Source: Brevibacillus_D fluminis_A
GTDB lineage: Bacteria; Bacillota; Bacilli; Brevibacillales; Brevibacillaceae
Direction of reading: 5' to 3'
Length of the DNA: 64,000 nucleotides
Assembly: GCF_052072235.1 (NCBI RefSeq)
Contig: NZ_CM125436.1
Location: 1,420,001 to 1,484,000, forward strand
Shown here: piece after piece, positions 42,185 to 50,132 of the stretch
Position numbering within the stretch: position 1 is the stretch's first letter
Layout of the letters: each line of letters begins with the position of its first letter
Translations under genes and position numbers: made by a program
Notes under the pieces: model-generated
Told to the model about the DNA's origin: nothing
Databases searched by the model: none
What the model saw: only the letters and a program-made list of their open reading frames with translations

Positions 42185-43273
42185 ATGTACATGAAGGAGT
42201 CGCATGATTGGAAACAATCAGACAGAAGGGTAAAAGTACGCGAACGGGGCATCATCGTTGGCAAACTCCAGCCCGGCAGCAAAAATTGCATTACAGATGT
42301 AAGCGGTGTCAAAGTCGGGCATGTCACGCTGGACAAGCCGCTCGATGATGAGGGGAGTGAGTATGCGTGCACAGGTGTTACCGCCATTCTCCCGCATGAA
42401 GGCAACCTGTTCCGCGAAAAGGTGACGGCTGCAAGCTACGTGCTCAACGGATTCGGCAAAACGACCGGACTGGTCCAGGTCAATGAGCTGGGTGTGCTGG
42501 AATCGCCGATCATGCTCACCAACACGTTTTCCGTTCCGGCGGTCGTGCAAGGCGCGCTTACCTATATGCTGGAACAAAATGAGGAGATCGGCGACACGAC
42601 AGGAACGATCAACATCGTGGCAGGGGAGTGCAACGACAGCCACCTCAACTCGATACGCAAATGTGCCGTAACGCCGGAGGATGCGATCGCAGCGATTCGC
42701 GCGGCTTCTTGTGAGCCGGCGGAAGAGGGGGCGGTCGGCGCTGGCAAAGGGATGGTCTGCTTCGGCTACAAAGGGGGAATCGGCACATCGTCAAGAATCG
42801 TGCCGCTCGATGGTCAACCCGGCTATACGGTTGGCGTGCTCGTGCTGAGCAATTTTGGCGGAAAAGACGAATGGTTGCTGGACAACTATTTGCCGCGCAA
42901 TCGGGAAGGTGCAATCGATAAAGTAGCGGACGGTTCGATCATTTTGGTTGTGGCCACGGATGCGCCGGTGAGCGACCGGCAGCTGCTGCGCATCGCGAAG
43001 CGCGCGGGGATCGGGCTCGGCAGGACGGGCAGCCACTTCAGCCACGGCAGCGGCGATATCGTCATCGCGTTTTCCACCGCCCACAAGATTCCGCACCATG
43101 CACAGGAAGTGACGGAGTCCCGCACGCAGCTGCGCGAGGATCATCCGGTGATGAACCATCTGTTCATGGCTTCGGCAGAAGCGGCGGAGGAAGCGATCTT
43201 GAATTCGCTGTCGCAGGCAGTGACCACAACCGGACGCAATCAGCAGGTCGTTCACGCGTTTCCATTTGAATAG
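42185..43273 (+). CDS. P1-family (S58, DmpA/BapA-type) aminopeptidase
   Basis: A 362-residue N-terminal-nucleophile hydrolase. TDVSGVKVGHVTLD starts the fold, GVTAILPHEGNLF and NGFGKTTGLVQVNELG are conserved, and GIGTSSR near residue 200 contains the Gly-Thr/Ser self-cleavage site that generates the catalytic N-terminal residue of the small subunit. SHFSHGSGDIVIAFSTAH follows. Members cleave D-amino-acid amides or beta-peptides. It has a terminator directly after it. Located after lysR and close to an M24 peptidase-like gene, suggesting use of an unusual peptide or amide. Confidence 0.9.
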   Translation: MYMKESHDWKQSDRRVKVRERGIIVGKLQPGSKNCITDVSGVKVGHVTLDKPLDDEGSEYACTGVTAILPHEGNLFREKVTAASYVLNGFGKTTGLVQVNELGVLESPIMLTNTFSVPAVVQGALTYMLEQNEEIGDTTGTINIVAGECNDSHLNSIRKCAVTPEDAIAAIRAASCEPAEEGAVGAGKGMVCFGYKGGIGTSSRIVPLDGQPGYTVGVLVLSNFGGKDEWLLDNYLPRNREGAIDKVADGSIILVVATDAPVSDRQLLRIAKRAGIGLGRTGSHFSHGSGDIVIAFSTAHKIPHHAQEVTESRTQLREDHPVMNHLFMASAEAAEEAILNSLSQAVTTTGRNQQVVHAFPFE

Positions 43274-43312
43274 CATGATTCTCATCCGTCTGTTGCACAC
43301 GAACAGGCGGCC

Positions 43313-43347
43313 AAAAGCCCGCCGGGGATTCGCTGAGCGGGCTTTTA
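43313..43347 (+). terminator. Intrinsic terminator of the P1 peptidase gene
   Basis: AAAAGCCCGC pairs with GCGGGCTTTT around a 14-base loop. Confidence 0.8.
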
Positions 43348-43413
43348 CGTGCGCAGGTAGCGATATTGCCGAAAGCCTGGGATTGACAGCAATGCCCAAT
43401 TTTATGTAAGATT

Positions 43414-43434
43414 TTGATTAACACGAATGTCAAT
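43414..43434. promoter_or_regulatory. TetR operator in front of its own gene
   Basis: TTGATTA, ACA, then CGAATGTCAAT. The arms TTGAt and GTCAA are inverted. The same pattern, inverted, lies in front of the flavodoxin-type reductase gene at 44121-44141. Confidence 0.75.
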
Positions 43435-43449
43435 GTAAAAGGAGCTACT

Positions 43450-44103
43450 ATGTCACCACGAACGAAAGAGCAAAATGAAGAAATCCGCAAGCAGCGTAGA
43501 CAAGAGATTTTGCAAGCGGCGATTCTCGTGTACGCGGACAAGGGCTATGCGGCTTCGGAGATCGGTGAAATAGCGGAACGTGCCGGTCTAGCGCGCGGAC
43601 TGGTATACCATTATTTCAAAAGCAAGCAGGCGCTGTTTCGCGAGCTGTATGAATACATGATGGATGCGACGCAGCAAAGGACGAAAGCTCATTTTGAGCA
43701 AAATCTTGCAGCATTCCAGCTATTCGCTGACTATGCGCGGATGGTATGCAGTCAGGTGCTGGATGCTCCGGCCATTTCGCGCTTTTATACGCGGATCAGT
43801 CTGGATGTGCATTACTTGTATGGGGCAGAAGAATTTTCCCCGTTTGAGTGGATGAAAAGCTTCATTGAGCCGATGACACAGGCAATTGAGCGGGGGATCC
43901 AGGAGCAAAGCGTGCGCAGCGGCGAACCGAGCTTGCTGGCCATGCAATTTTGGGGAGCTGTTTCACAAGGAATGCATTACTTGGAGCAACTGAAGCAGGA
44001 GCTGGCGGCAGAAGGGGCATCAGAGCGAGAGAAAGAAGAGAAGATCCAAGCGGTATTGGAGCAAGTGATCGAGTCCGCGATGGCAGTTCTTACGCCAGCG
44101 TAA
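43450..44103 (+). CDS. TetR-family transcriptional regulator
   Basis: A 217-residue TetR protein. HTH block: QEILQAAILVYADKGYAASE, IGEIAERAGLARGLVYHYFK, SKQALFRELYEYM. The C-terminal ligand domain is helical. AAAAGGAG precedes ATG 43450. An operator-like palindrome overlaps its upstream region and recurs before the next gene, so it likely represses both itself and the reductase. Confidence 0.92.
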   Translation: MSPRTKEQNEEIRKQRRQEILQAAILVYADKGYAASEIGEIAERAGLARGLVYHYFKSKQALFRELYEYMMDATQQRTKAHFEQNLAAFQLFADYARMVCSQVLDAPAISRFYTRISLDVHYLYGAEEFSPFEWMKSFIEPMTQAIERGIQEQSVRSGEPSLLAMQFWGAVSQGMHYLEQLKQELAAEGASEREKEEKIQAVLEQVIESAMAVLTPA

Positions 44104-44120
44104 TTTTTTTTGGTTTTATA

Positions 44121-44141
44121 ATTGACATTCGCGATAGTCAA
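44121..44141. promoter_or_regulatory. TetR operator in front of the reductase gene
   Basis: ATTGACATTCG, CGA, TAGTCAA: the reverse complement shares 17 of 21 positions with 43414-43434, and TTGAC/GTCAA form the palindrome ends. Confidence 0.75.
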
Positions 44142-44171
44142 AAATGTTATAGAAAGGTTGGGAGGTACACG

Positions 44172-44744
44172 TTGAAAACAATCGTCATTCTTTGCCATCC
44201 TACGCTTGAACGTTCGAGAGTGAATCAAACCTGGGCGAATCGATTGAAGCAAGAGAGCCGGATCACGCTCCATGATCTTTACCAGGAGTACCCGGATAAG
44301 TTGATCGATAGCAAGAGGGAGCAGGCGCTGCTGTCCGAACATGAACGGATCGTGTTCCAGTTCCCGTTGTATTGGTATAACATCCCGTCATTTTTGAAGC
44401 AATGGCAGGAGGACGTACTGGAATACGGATGGGTCACAGGGGAAGGCGGACGCATGCTGCACGGCAAAGAGATCGTGCTGGCGATATCGGTCGGTGCGCA
44501 CGAAAAGGCGTATCAGGCAGGAGGGTTCAACAGCTTTTCCATCAGCGAGCTGACACGGCCGATGCAGGCGATCGCGAATTTGATCGGGATGAAGTTTTTG
44601 CCCCCCTTTCTCCTGTTTGGCGCTGCACAGGCGTCAGAGGAGGAAATCGGCCAAAGCGCAGAGGCATATGTCCAGCATATTCTCGATGAGAATCTCGACC
44701 CGAGGCTGGCACTAAGGCGGGCTATGCAAAAGCAAGCGAACTGA
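44172..44744 (+). CDS. NAD(P)H-dependent flavodoxin-fold oxidoreductase
   Basis: A 190-residue protein of the KefF/YwrO-like quinone reductase family: TIVILCHPTLERSRVNQTWA starts the fold, IVFQFPLYWYNIPSFLKQWQ is the FMN phosphate/quinone loop, and ISVGAHEKAYQAGG follows. It would reduce quinones or azo compounds with FMN. TTG start at 44172 with GGAGG six bases upstream. With the TetR repressor in front it looks like a quinone- or electrophile-inducible detoxification pair. Confidence 0.9.
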   Translation: MKTIVILCHPTLERSRVNQTWANRLKQESRITLHDLYQEYPDKLIDSKREQALLSEHERIVFQFPLYWYNIPSFLKQWQEDVLEYGWVTGEGGRMLHGKEIVLAISVGAHEKAYQAGGFNSFSISELTRPMQAIANLIGMKFLPPFLLFGAAQASEEEIGQSAEAYVQHILDENLDPRLALRRAMQKQAN

Positions 44745-44785
44745 CGGGGAAAGCGAATGGAAGAGTGTATAAGGAGCGAGTAGGC

Positions 44786-44813
44786 GTCAGATCGGAGCAT
44801 GATCAGACGCCGT
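44786..44813 (+). terminator. Hairpin after the reductase gene
   Basis: GGCGTC and GACGCC pair, with an inner ATC/GAT. No strong T-run follows, so it may be a weak terminator. Confidence 0.5.
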
Positions 44814-44820
44814 TCCTTCG

Positions 44821-45087
44821 TTAGAGCGAATAGTAGCGGCGAGAGATGAACGACTCAAAAAACTGGTCGGGATTATTGGAATTCAAGAGCGCGTTGTATA
44901 TGCGGGGAGGCACGTCAAAATATTGTTTTTCCGTCTCGTTTTTCATCCGGATAAACATGGTCTTGGTCTCGTATTGATAAGCGGTCTCCTTGATGCAAGC
45001 GGAGTCGATCTCTTTATAATTCAGTGCGCCTGTTCGGTTCGCTTCCCAAGCAAACAGCTTTCGAAACAACTTCATCTGGTTCTTCAT
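44821..45087 (-). CDS. KTSC-domain protein
   Basis: An 88-residue protein in which residues 25-85 form a KTSC-type domain (KEIDSACIKETAYQYETKTM, KQYFDVPPRIYNALLNSNNP, DQFFESFI.RRY). KTSC domains occur as single small proteins or appended to nucleic-acid enzymes; their role is not established. Weak ribosome site (AGTAGGG). Monocistronic. The intergenic stretch 45088-45305 contains only a nine-pair hairpin. Confidence 0.7.
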   Translation of the reverse strand: MKNQMKLFRKLFAWEANRTGALNYKEIDSACIKETAYQYETKTMFIRMKNETEKQYFDVPPRIYNALLNSNNPDQFFESFISRRYYSL

Positions 45088-45199
45088 CCCTACTTAACGA
45101 TAGATTTGTTCGACAATTACTTTGCTTATTCGACAAAAAATAGGTAATTCCTCCTAATCAAAACACCTGCAGAGAAAATGAACAAATGTACAGAAAAGT

Positions 45200-45222
45200 A
45201 GCGCCTTCATCACGAAGGCGCT
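45200..45222. terminator. Isolated GC-rich hairpin
   Basis: AGCGCCTTC pairs perfectly with GAAGGCGCT around ATCAC; no T-run. Possible terminator or RNA-processing site between divergently oriented units. Confidence 0.45.
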
Positions 45223-45305
45223 TAAGTAGAGGGGGTATATTGGATGGTTGGTAGGTTGTAGCGTTTGGCTGCTTACAAGTACAAGTGTAAGCGGAAAATG
45301 TGAAA

Positions 45306-46028
45306 TTAATATGTAATTGCTTTGGAAAATACGTGAGATTCCGATGTCGGTTCGATGGAAAATTCGGCGTTCACCGTTGCTTTTACCTGCAGTTGGCCGG
45401 CTTCAATCGGGGTTGCTGCTGACGCCATTTTGGCGTAGGCAACGGGTTCAGGAGGGCTCGGCGTGCCTTGCGACGTTTCGCGAATTTTTTGCGGCAGCAG
45501 ATTGACCGGAGCGCCGATCGTTTGCGAAATGGTGTAGGCTTTTTGCTGGGCACTGCGGATCGCCAAAGACAATGCTTCGTTGTAGCGTGCCTCGGGATGG
45601 GCGAGCGTAAACTGGATGTTGGAAACGGAATTCGCTCCGTTCCGTACGGCCTGATCCACGATCTGTCCGACCAGTGCAATTTGCGGGATGGTGACTTGCA
45701 GCAGATGTGTGACCCGATACCCTCGCAGCAGCTGTTTGCCGTCTTGATAATCGTACACAGAATCGATCGTATACTGCACCGTTTTGATGTTTTCGTTCGG
45801 GATGCCCATTTGCAGCAGCCCGTTGATTACTGCCGTCATCGCAGCCGAATTGGCCTGCTGCGCCGCTGTGAGGTCCTTGTTTTCCGTAACGGCTCCCAAT
45901 GTGACCAGCGCCAGATCCGGCTGCGCGTTTACCACTCCTTCTCCGTTGACCGAAACGGTGCCGCGTGTGGGCACATCTGCAGCGGACGACATGGAGCCGA
46001 AGTGTACAGGATGCGAATGATCGTTCAT
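45306..46028 (-). CDS. SIMPL-domain (DUF541) protein
   Basis: A 240-residue protein of the oxidative-stress-defence DUF541 family: RGTVSVNGEGVVNAQPDLAL, IKTVQYTIDSVYDYQDG, YRVTHLLQVTI, NSVSNIQFTL and the C-terminal KATVNAEF strand. ATG 46028 is chosen because AAAGG lies 11 bases upstream and the conserved part begins at residue 22; a GTG/ATG reading further upstream would run into the germination permease gene. No clear signal peptide from this start, so cytoplasmic or unusual secretion. Function unknown. Confidence 0.8.
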   Translation of the reverse strand: MNDHSHPVHFGSMSSAADVPTRGTVSVNGEGVVNAQPDLALVTLGAVTENKDLTAAQQANSAAMTAVINGLLQMGIPNENIKTVQYTIDSVYDYQDGKQLLRGYRVTHLLQVTIPQIALVGQIVDQAVRNGANSVSNIQFTLAHPEARYNEALSLAIRSAQQKAYTISQTIGAPVNLLPQKIRETSQGTPSPPEPVAYAKMASAATPIEAGQLQVKATVNAEFSIEPTSESHVFSKAITY

Positions 46029-46099
46029 GCGTAACCCAACCTTTCCGAATGGATCGTTATCATACGAATATGACGGAATGGGCGTTGGCGTTACCGGCT

Positions 46100-47209
46100 T
46101 TACGGATTTTGCCGCTGGCGTCTGGACCAAAACATGGCGACCAACAGGAGCAAAAGCGGCAGCAAGATGCCGTTGATAAAGGCGTAATACGTCCAAAATG
46201 GCGAGATGATCGCTTCATAGTAGGCGTTGCTGGGGACGAAAAGCAGTGTGCAAGGGACCATCAGCACACCGAGCGGCAGGATGAGCGACCGATGATCGTC
46301 TAGCCGCAAAAGCTGGGTCACGCCAACGGTGGTCGCATAGAAGCAGACGGTCGTTTTGACGAAAATCGTGATAAACCAGATGGTGGCCAATATTGCTTCG
46401 AGACGGGTGAAGAAATGTCCGACGTCGATGCGGGTGGCCAATATGAAACCAGGAAAGACTTGCTTGGTCGTAAGCTCGGCGCCCAAAACCAAAATCGTGA
46501 GCAAGGTAAGCACGAATAAGACCAGATTACTGAGCAACGCGCCGAGGATAAACGCTTTGGTACCTTGATGCGGACGCTCGATGTGGGCGAAAATCATCAG
46601 CAGGATGGCGAGTTCCGACATGAAGCCGATTTGCTGCGCATTGCTTTTCCATAGTGTGGACAGGCCGTGCTCGAACATCGGAAACAAGTTGTCTACATTG
46701 ATCTGTGGCAAGAGGGCGACGCCTAAAATGACGAGCAGAATCGTGGCCCAAGGGATAAAAATTTCCGCTGCGCGCACGAGCGGCCCAACGCCGACGCGCG
46801 CGCCTTGCATCGTGATGCACAGAAAAATAATGATAACGGCCTGGAGCGGTGTGCGCGGAATGAACTGTGTCAGCATAAAATCGCCGATCTCATACAGCAT
46901 CAAGACGGTATCGATGAAAATGAACAGGATGAAGATGACGGAGACCAGCTTCCCCAGCCATTTCCCCAATAAAATCTCGCTGTATTCGATCATGGTTGCT
47001 CCTGCGAATCGGCTGCCCAGCTTTCCGAAAAGGTATGCGAAAAGGAATGAATCAATGAATCCAATTCCGGAGGCGATCCAGGCGTCTTGGCCGGAGTCGG
47101 TGGCCAGCATTTCAGGTATGTATAAAATGGAGTCGCCAATTCCGTACAGCATGACGAGAATCATGAACTGGCGGGCGTTTATCGTATGGTTTGCAAGCAG
47201 CGGGGACAC
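46100..47209 (-). CDS. GerAB-family spore germination permease
   Basis: A 369-residue membrane protein with about ten hydrophobic segments of the endospore germination GerAB/APC family: INARQFMILVMLYGIGDSIL, ATMIEYSEILLGKWLGK and FMLTQFIPRTPLQAV are typical. In complete germinant receptors it is encoded with GerAA and GerAC; here neither is adjacent, so it is an orphan. GTG 47209 is the only upstream start but its GAGGGG site touches it, so the exact N-terminus is uncertain. Supports a spore-forming host. Confidence 0.85.
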   Translation of the reverse strand: MSPLLANHTINARQFMILVMLYGIGDSILYIPEMLATDSGQDAWIASGIGFIDSFLFAYLFGKLGSRFAGATMIEYSEILLGKWLGKLVSVIFILFIFIDTVLMLYEIGDFMLTQFIPRTPLQAVIIIFLCITMQGARVGVGPLVRAAEIFIPWATILLVILGVALLPQINVDNLFPMFEHGLSTLWKSNAQQIGFMSELAILLMIFAHIERPHQGTKAFILGALLSNLVLFVLTLLTILVLGAELTTKQVFPGFILATRIDVGHFFTRLEAILATIWFITIFVKTTVCFYATTVGVTQLLRLDDHRSLILPLGVLMVPCTLLFVPSNAYYEAIISPFWTYYAFINGILLPLLLLLVAMFWSRRQRQNP

Positions 47210-47319
47210 CCCCTCAAGGTGAGTAAGCGGTTCGTGTTATTGTTTGCGGAATCAGGTGGAAATATGAGGTTGCGATGTCAGTGTCATAAAACATAACATG
47301 AAATAAGAAAAAAATAGAA

Positions 47320-47434
47320 AAGTGGGTTGAAAAACTCCAAGATAATGTTAGAATATATTACATGGATGTTCTACTCGAATGTTCCACTCCACACTTCCTT
47401 ATTTGGGCCCGATGCCTTGTCGGGTCTCTTTTTT
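47320..47434 (+). promoter_or_regulatory. Leader with promoter and early terminator before the SPFH gene
   Basis: TTGAAA, 16 bases, TAGAAT (about 47322-47349) forms a promoter-like pair. About 60 bases on, CCCGA and TCGGG with a T8 run (47406-47434) make an intrinsic terminator, still 70 bases before the SPFH start codon. This is either a small RNA or an attenuated leader. Confidence 0.5.
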
Positions 47435-47502
47435 TTCTGAAACCAAACCGATATAAGTACGTATGAATATTTGTAAACTTCAGAAGCGAAAGGGAGAATG
47501 AG

Positions 47503-48336
47503 ATGAGCGAACCGAACGTGACGAAATTGCCTTCCCGCTTTGGCGGCGGGTTCAAAACCATTGCAGCTATTATCGTGGTCATCCTGATTGCCGCTTTGTC
47601 GTTCGAATCCTTTACCATTATCCAGGCTGGAAACCGCGGAGTCGTGCTCCAGCTTGGCGCAGTCCAGGACAAAGTATTCGACGAAGGGCTGCATTTCAAA
47701 ATGCCTTTTATCCAAAACGTCATCCCGATGGAAGTGCGGGTGCAAAAAGCAGAATCCAGCCAAACGTCCGCTTCGCGCGATTTGCAGACGGTTTCGACCA
47801 CGATCGCCGTGAACTACCATATCGATGGGAACTTCGCTAACAAACTGTATCAGCAGGTGGGCATTGATTACGTCGGGCGGATTGTCGATCCTGCCATCGC
47901 CGAATCGCTCAAAGCGGTAACGGCGCAATATACAGCCGAGGAATTGATTTCCAAGCGCCCGGAAGTGAGCGCCAAAGTAAAGGAAGTCTTGAACCAAAAG
48001 CTGTCCGCCTATCACATTCTTCTGGATGAGATCAACATTCGCGAGTTCAACTTCAGCGATGAATACAATAAAGCGATTGAAGCCAAGCAGGTGGCTGAGC
48101 AGCAGGCGTTGAAATCCAAGCTCGATCTCGAACGGATCAAAATCGAGAAAGAACAGGAAATCACGAAAGCGCAAGCCCAGGCGGAAGCACTTCGCCTGCA
48201 GAAGCAAGAGGTAACGCCGGAGCTGATTCAGCTGAGACAAATTGAAGCGCAGCTCGAAGCGATCCGCAAATGGGACGGCAAGCTGCCGAGTGTGACAGGA
48301 GGCGCAACGCCGTTCATCAACGTTGGGCAAAAATAA
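47503..48336 (+). CDS. SPFH/prohibitin-family membrane protein
   Basis: A 277-residue prohibitin-like protein. One N-terminal transmembrane segment (TIAAIIVVILIAALSFESF) is followed by the SPFH/band-7 domain (GNRGVVLQLGAVQDKVFDEG, LHFKMPFIQNVIPMEVRVQK) and a long C-terminal coiled coil rich in KQVAEQQALKSKLDLERIK. It should form oligomers on the inner membrane and organise domains or proteases. GAAAGGGAG before ATG 47503. A strong terminator follows. Confidence 0.93.
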   Translation: MSEPNVTKLPSRFGGGFKTIAAIIVVILIAALSFESFTIIQAGNRGVVLQLGAVQDKVFDEGLHFKMPFIQNVIPMEVRVQKAESSQTSASRDLQTVSTTIAVNYHIDGNFANKLYQQVGIDYVGRIVDPAIAESLKAVTAQYTAEELISKRPEVSAKVKEVLNQKLSAYHILLDEINIREFNFSDEYNKAIEAKQVAEQQALKSKLDLERIKIEKEQEITKAQAQAEALRLQKQEVTPELIQLRQIEAQLEAIRKWDGKLPSVTGGATPFINVGQK

Positions 48337-48349
48337 CATTGTTCTCCCG

Positions 48350-48381
48350 GCCAGTCCGAATCAAACGGGCTGGCTTTTTTT
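48350..48381 (+). terminator. Intrinsic terminator of the SPFH gene
   Basis: GCCAGTCCG pairs with CGGGCTGGC around AATCAAA, followed by seven T residues. Confidence 0.88.
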
Positions 48382-48512
48382 GGTATCACAGCAAATCGGC
48401 AGACAAGGCTAACATGCAGTCACACATTTGCTCGGCCGACATAAGATAATCGTAAGCAGGAGGCAAAATAGACCTGCATCAATGAAATCGCTATCAAAAG
48501 GAAAGGAAGTGC

Positions 48513-48761
48513 ATGAAGATGTTCTGGGTCGTCTGGGCTGTCGTAGGCGTTGTGGTTTGGATTGTCATGAACACCTGGTTGACCGGCCAAAAAGACATGT
48601 GGTGGGCATCGCTGATTGCCACCCTCGTCGGTACTTGGCTGGGTGATTTCCTGTTGGGTGATTGGGCGTGGATGCTGGCTGGCTTTAATGTGATTGCAGG
48701 GATTATCGGTGGTGTCGTGTTTAACTGGCTATGGGGACTTCTGCGCAAGCAATCCAGCTAA
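48513..48761 (+). CDS. Small membrane protein of 82 residues
   Basis: Two or three hydrophobic helices (FWVVWAVVGVVVWIVMNTWL; WWASLIATLVGTWLGDFLLG; MLAGFNVIAGIIGGVVFNWL) make up nearly the whole protein. The Gly-rich membrane pattern recalls YeaQ/GlsB-like transglycosylase-associated proteins but I cannot assign it firmly. GGAAAGGAAG before the ATG. Its terminator follows at 48820. Possibly a stress-related inner membrane protein. Confidence 0.7.
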   Translation: MKMFWVVWAVVGVVVWIVMNTWLTGQKDMWWASLIATLVGTWLGDFLLGDWAWMLAGFNVIAGIIGGVVFNWLWGLLRKQSS

Positions 48762-48819
48762 ACGCGGTGAAAGCAAGAACGAGGCAAGCCAACGGTTTCA
48801 TTCTTCTTATTCGCACAGA

Positions 48820-48852
48820 CTGCCAGCTGCGATTTGCGGCTGGCAGTTTTCT
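48820..48852 (+). terminator. Intrinsic terminator of the small membrane protein
   Basis: CTGCCAGC pairs with GCTGGCAG, followed by TTTTCT. Confidence 0.8.
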
Positions 48853-48857
48853 ATACA

Positions 48858-48932
48858 GATAAGAATTTAGAAAATTCTTATCCAGTATAAGTGCAACCGC
48901 GGCTTAAGCCAAAAGCTTGGCGTAGCCGGGTT
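48858..48932 (+). repeat. Structured repeat, copy B
   Basis: Perfect 11-base-pair hairpin GATAAGAATTT/AAATTCTTATC (48858-48882) followed by the 48-base core (48885-48932) that matches copy A at 43 of 48 positions. An intrinsic terminator begins 14 bases later. The unit, hairpin-core-terminator, could be a small RNA or a mobile-element relic. It lies in front of the sigma-54 promoter of the etf operon. Confidence 0.6.
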
Positions 48933-48945
48933 TTCTTATCCCGAA

Positions 48946-48992
48946 TCGAACCTGAAATGCATCGAAGTGATGCAAAACAGGTTCGATTTTTT
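48946..48992 (+). terminator. Strong terminator with embedded palindrome
   Basis: TCGAACCTG pairs with CAGGTTCGA, followed by TTTTTTG. Inside, TGCATC-GAAGT-GATGCA (48958-48974) is a perfect palindrome that could also be an upstream activator site about 110 bases before the sigma-54 promoter. Confidence 0.75.
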
Positions 48993-49076
48993 GTTGCTAT
49001 CACGATAGAAAGCCATTTTCGATGCAAAATGTGTTCAAATCGCAGGGAGCTATGCGGAATGTCACCGGTTTTTTGA

Positions 49077-49093
49077 TTGGCAAGAATATTGCA
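49077..49093 (+). promoter_or_regulatory. Sigma-54 (-24/-12) promoter of the etf operon
   Basis: TTGGCAAGAATATTGCA: GG at 49079-49080 and GC at 49091-49092 are separated by exactly ten bases, as in the TGGCACG-N4-TTGC consensus. The etfA ATG is 30 bases downstream. A sigma-54 activator is encoded at the operon's end. Confidence 0.78.
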
Positions 49094-49121
49094 AAAAAAG
49101 AAAAAGAGAGGTGAGCCAAAA

Positions 49122-50126
49122 ATGCAAAACATTGTCTGTTTTCTACCTGCCCAAAATGGATTGCGTTTCCATAAGTACGCATGGGGGCTTTACAAAACAG
49201 CACAGAAACTGTGTCATCCTGAAAAGATCGGCGCGCTGGTGGCTGTGGTGATCCATGCGGGAATAAGCGAAAAAGTCTTGCACGAGCTTCCGTTTGACGA
49301 GGTGCACCATGTACAGGTTGGGGCGGATGATTGGCAGCTTGCGGACGTCCAGCTTGAAATGGCGGAAGAAGTTTTGCAACGGCTGCAGATGGCGAAAGCC
49401 ACCTATTTATTCGTTTCCACGCCTTTCTATCAGGAAATTGCCGTTCGCTTATCGATGCGACTGCCCGATGCCGGCATTGTTACGAACGTTTTGGAGATGA
49501 AAAACGGAAAAACGGACGATGGGTGGTTGGTAAAAAGGAGTGTGTTTCAGGATAAGGCACATGAGTGGCTCGATTTCCGTGGAGCACAGCACCAGTTCAT
49601 TACGATGCTGCCCGAGGTTTTATACGGAGAAGAAAGGAAGGGAGCTGCCGGAAAGGTCGAACAGATTCCGTTTTTATCGCCCGGACGCAGGCGTGCCATT
49701 GCTTATTTGGGTGAATTCACGTTAGGGGCAAACGATGTAAAGCTGACGGAAGCCCGCTGTGTGATCGGGATCGGTCGCGGGGTTCAAGGCGGTGGCCCCG
49801 CTGCTTTTGAAGCGATCTCCCGGTTGGCGGACCTGCTCAATGCCCCTATAGGGGGAAGCAAAGTAGCGGATGAGCTTGGCCTCATCCCCCGCGATAAGCG
49901 AATCGGGTCGAGCGGTCAGGCGATCGAAGCCGACATCTACATCGCCATCGGGATTTCCGGTTCAAGCCAGCATTTGGCGGGGATTGCTGGCGTAAAGCAT
50001 GTGATTGCGATCAATTGGGATTCGGCAGCCCCGATCTTTAGCCGTTGCGACCTCGGCATTGTTGGCGATTGCAAGGATGCGGTGAAGCTGTTGGTAGACG
50101 CGCTTGAGCGCAAGGAAGGAGAGTGA
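49122..50126 (+). CDS. etfA: Electron transfer flavoprotein alpha subunit
   Basis: A 334-residue ETF-alpha/FixB-type protein. The C-terminal FAD domain is clear: IGRGVQGGGPAAFEAISRLA, PIGGSKVADELGLIPRDK, RIGSSGQAIEADIYIAIGIS, GSSQHLAGIAGVKHVIAINW. The N-terminal domain is less conserved. ATG 49122 follows GAGAGGTGAG. First gene of the sigma-54 operon; alpha before beta is the reverse of the most common order. It accepts electrons from the flavoenzyme encoded downstream and passes them on through the membrane Fe-S protein. Confidence 0.9.
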   Translation: MQNIVCFLPAQNGLRFHKYAWGLYKTAQKLCHPEKIGALVAVVIHAGISEKVLHELPFDEVHHVQVGADDWQLADVQLEMAEEVLQRLQMAKATYLFVSTPFYQEIAVRLSMRLPDAGIVTNVLEMKNGKTDDGWLVKRSVFQDKAHEWLDFRGAQHQFITMLPEVLYGEERKGAAGKVEQIPFLSPGRRRAIAYLGEFTLGANDVKLTEARCVIGIGRGVQGGGPAAFEAISRLADLLNAPIGGSKVADELGLIPRDKRIGSSGQAIEADIYIAIGISGSSQHLAGIAGVKHVIAINWDSAAPIFSRCDLGIVGDCKDAVKLLVDALERKEGE

Positions 50127-50132
50127 AACAGG

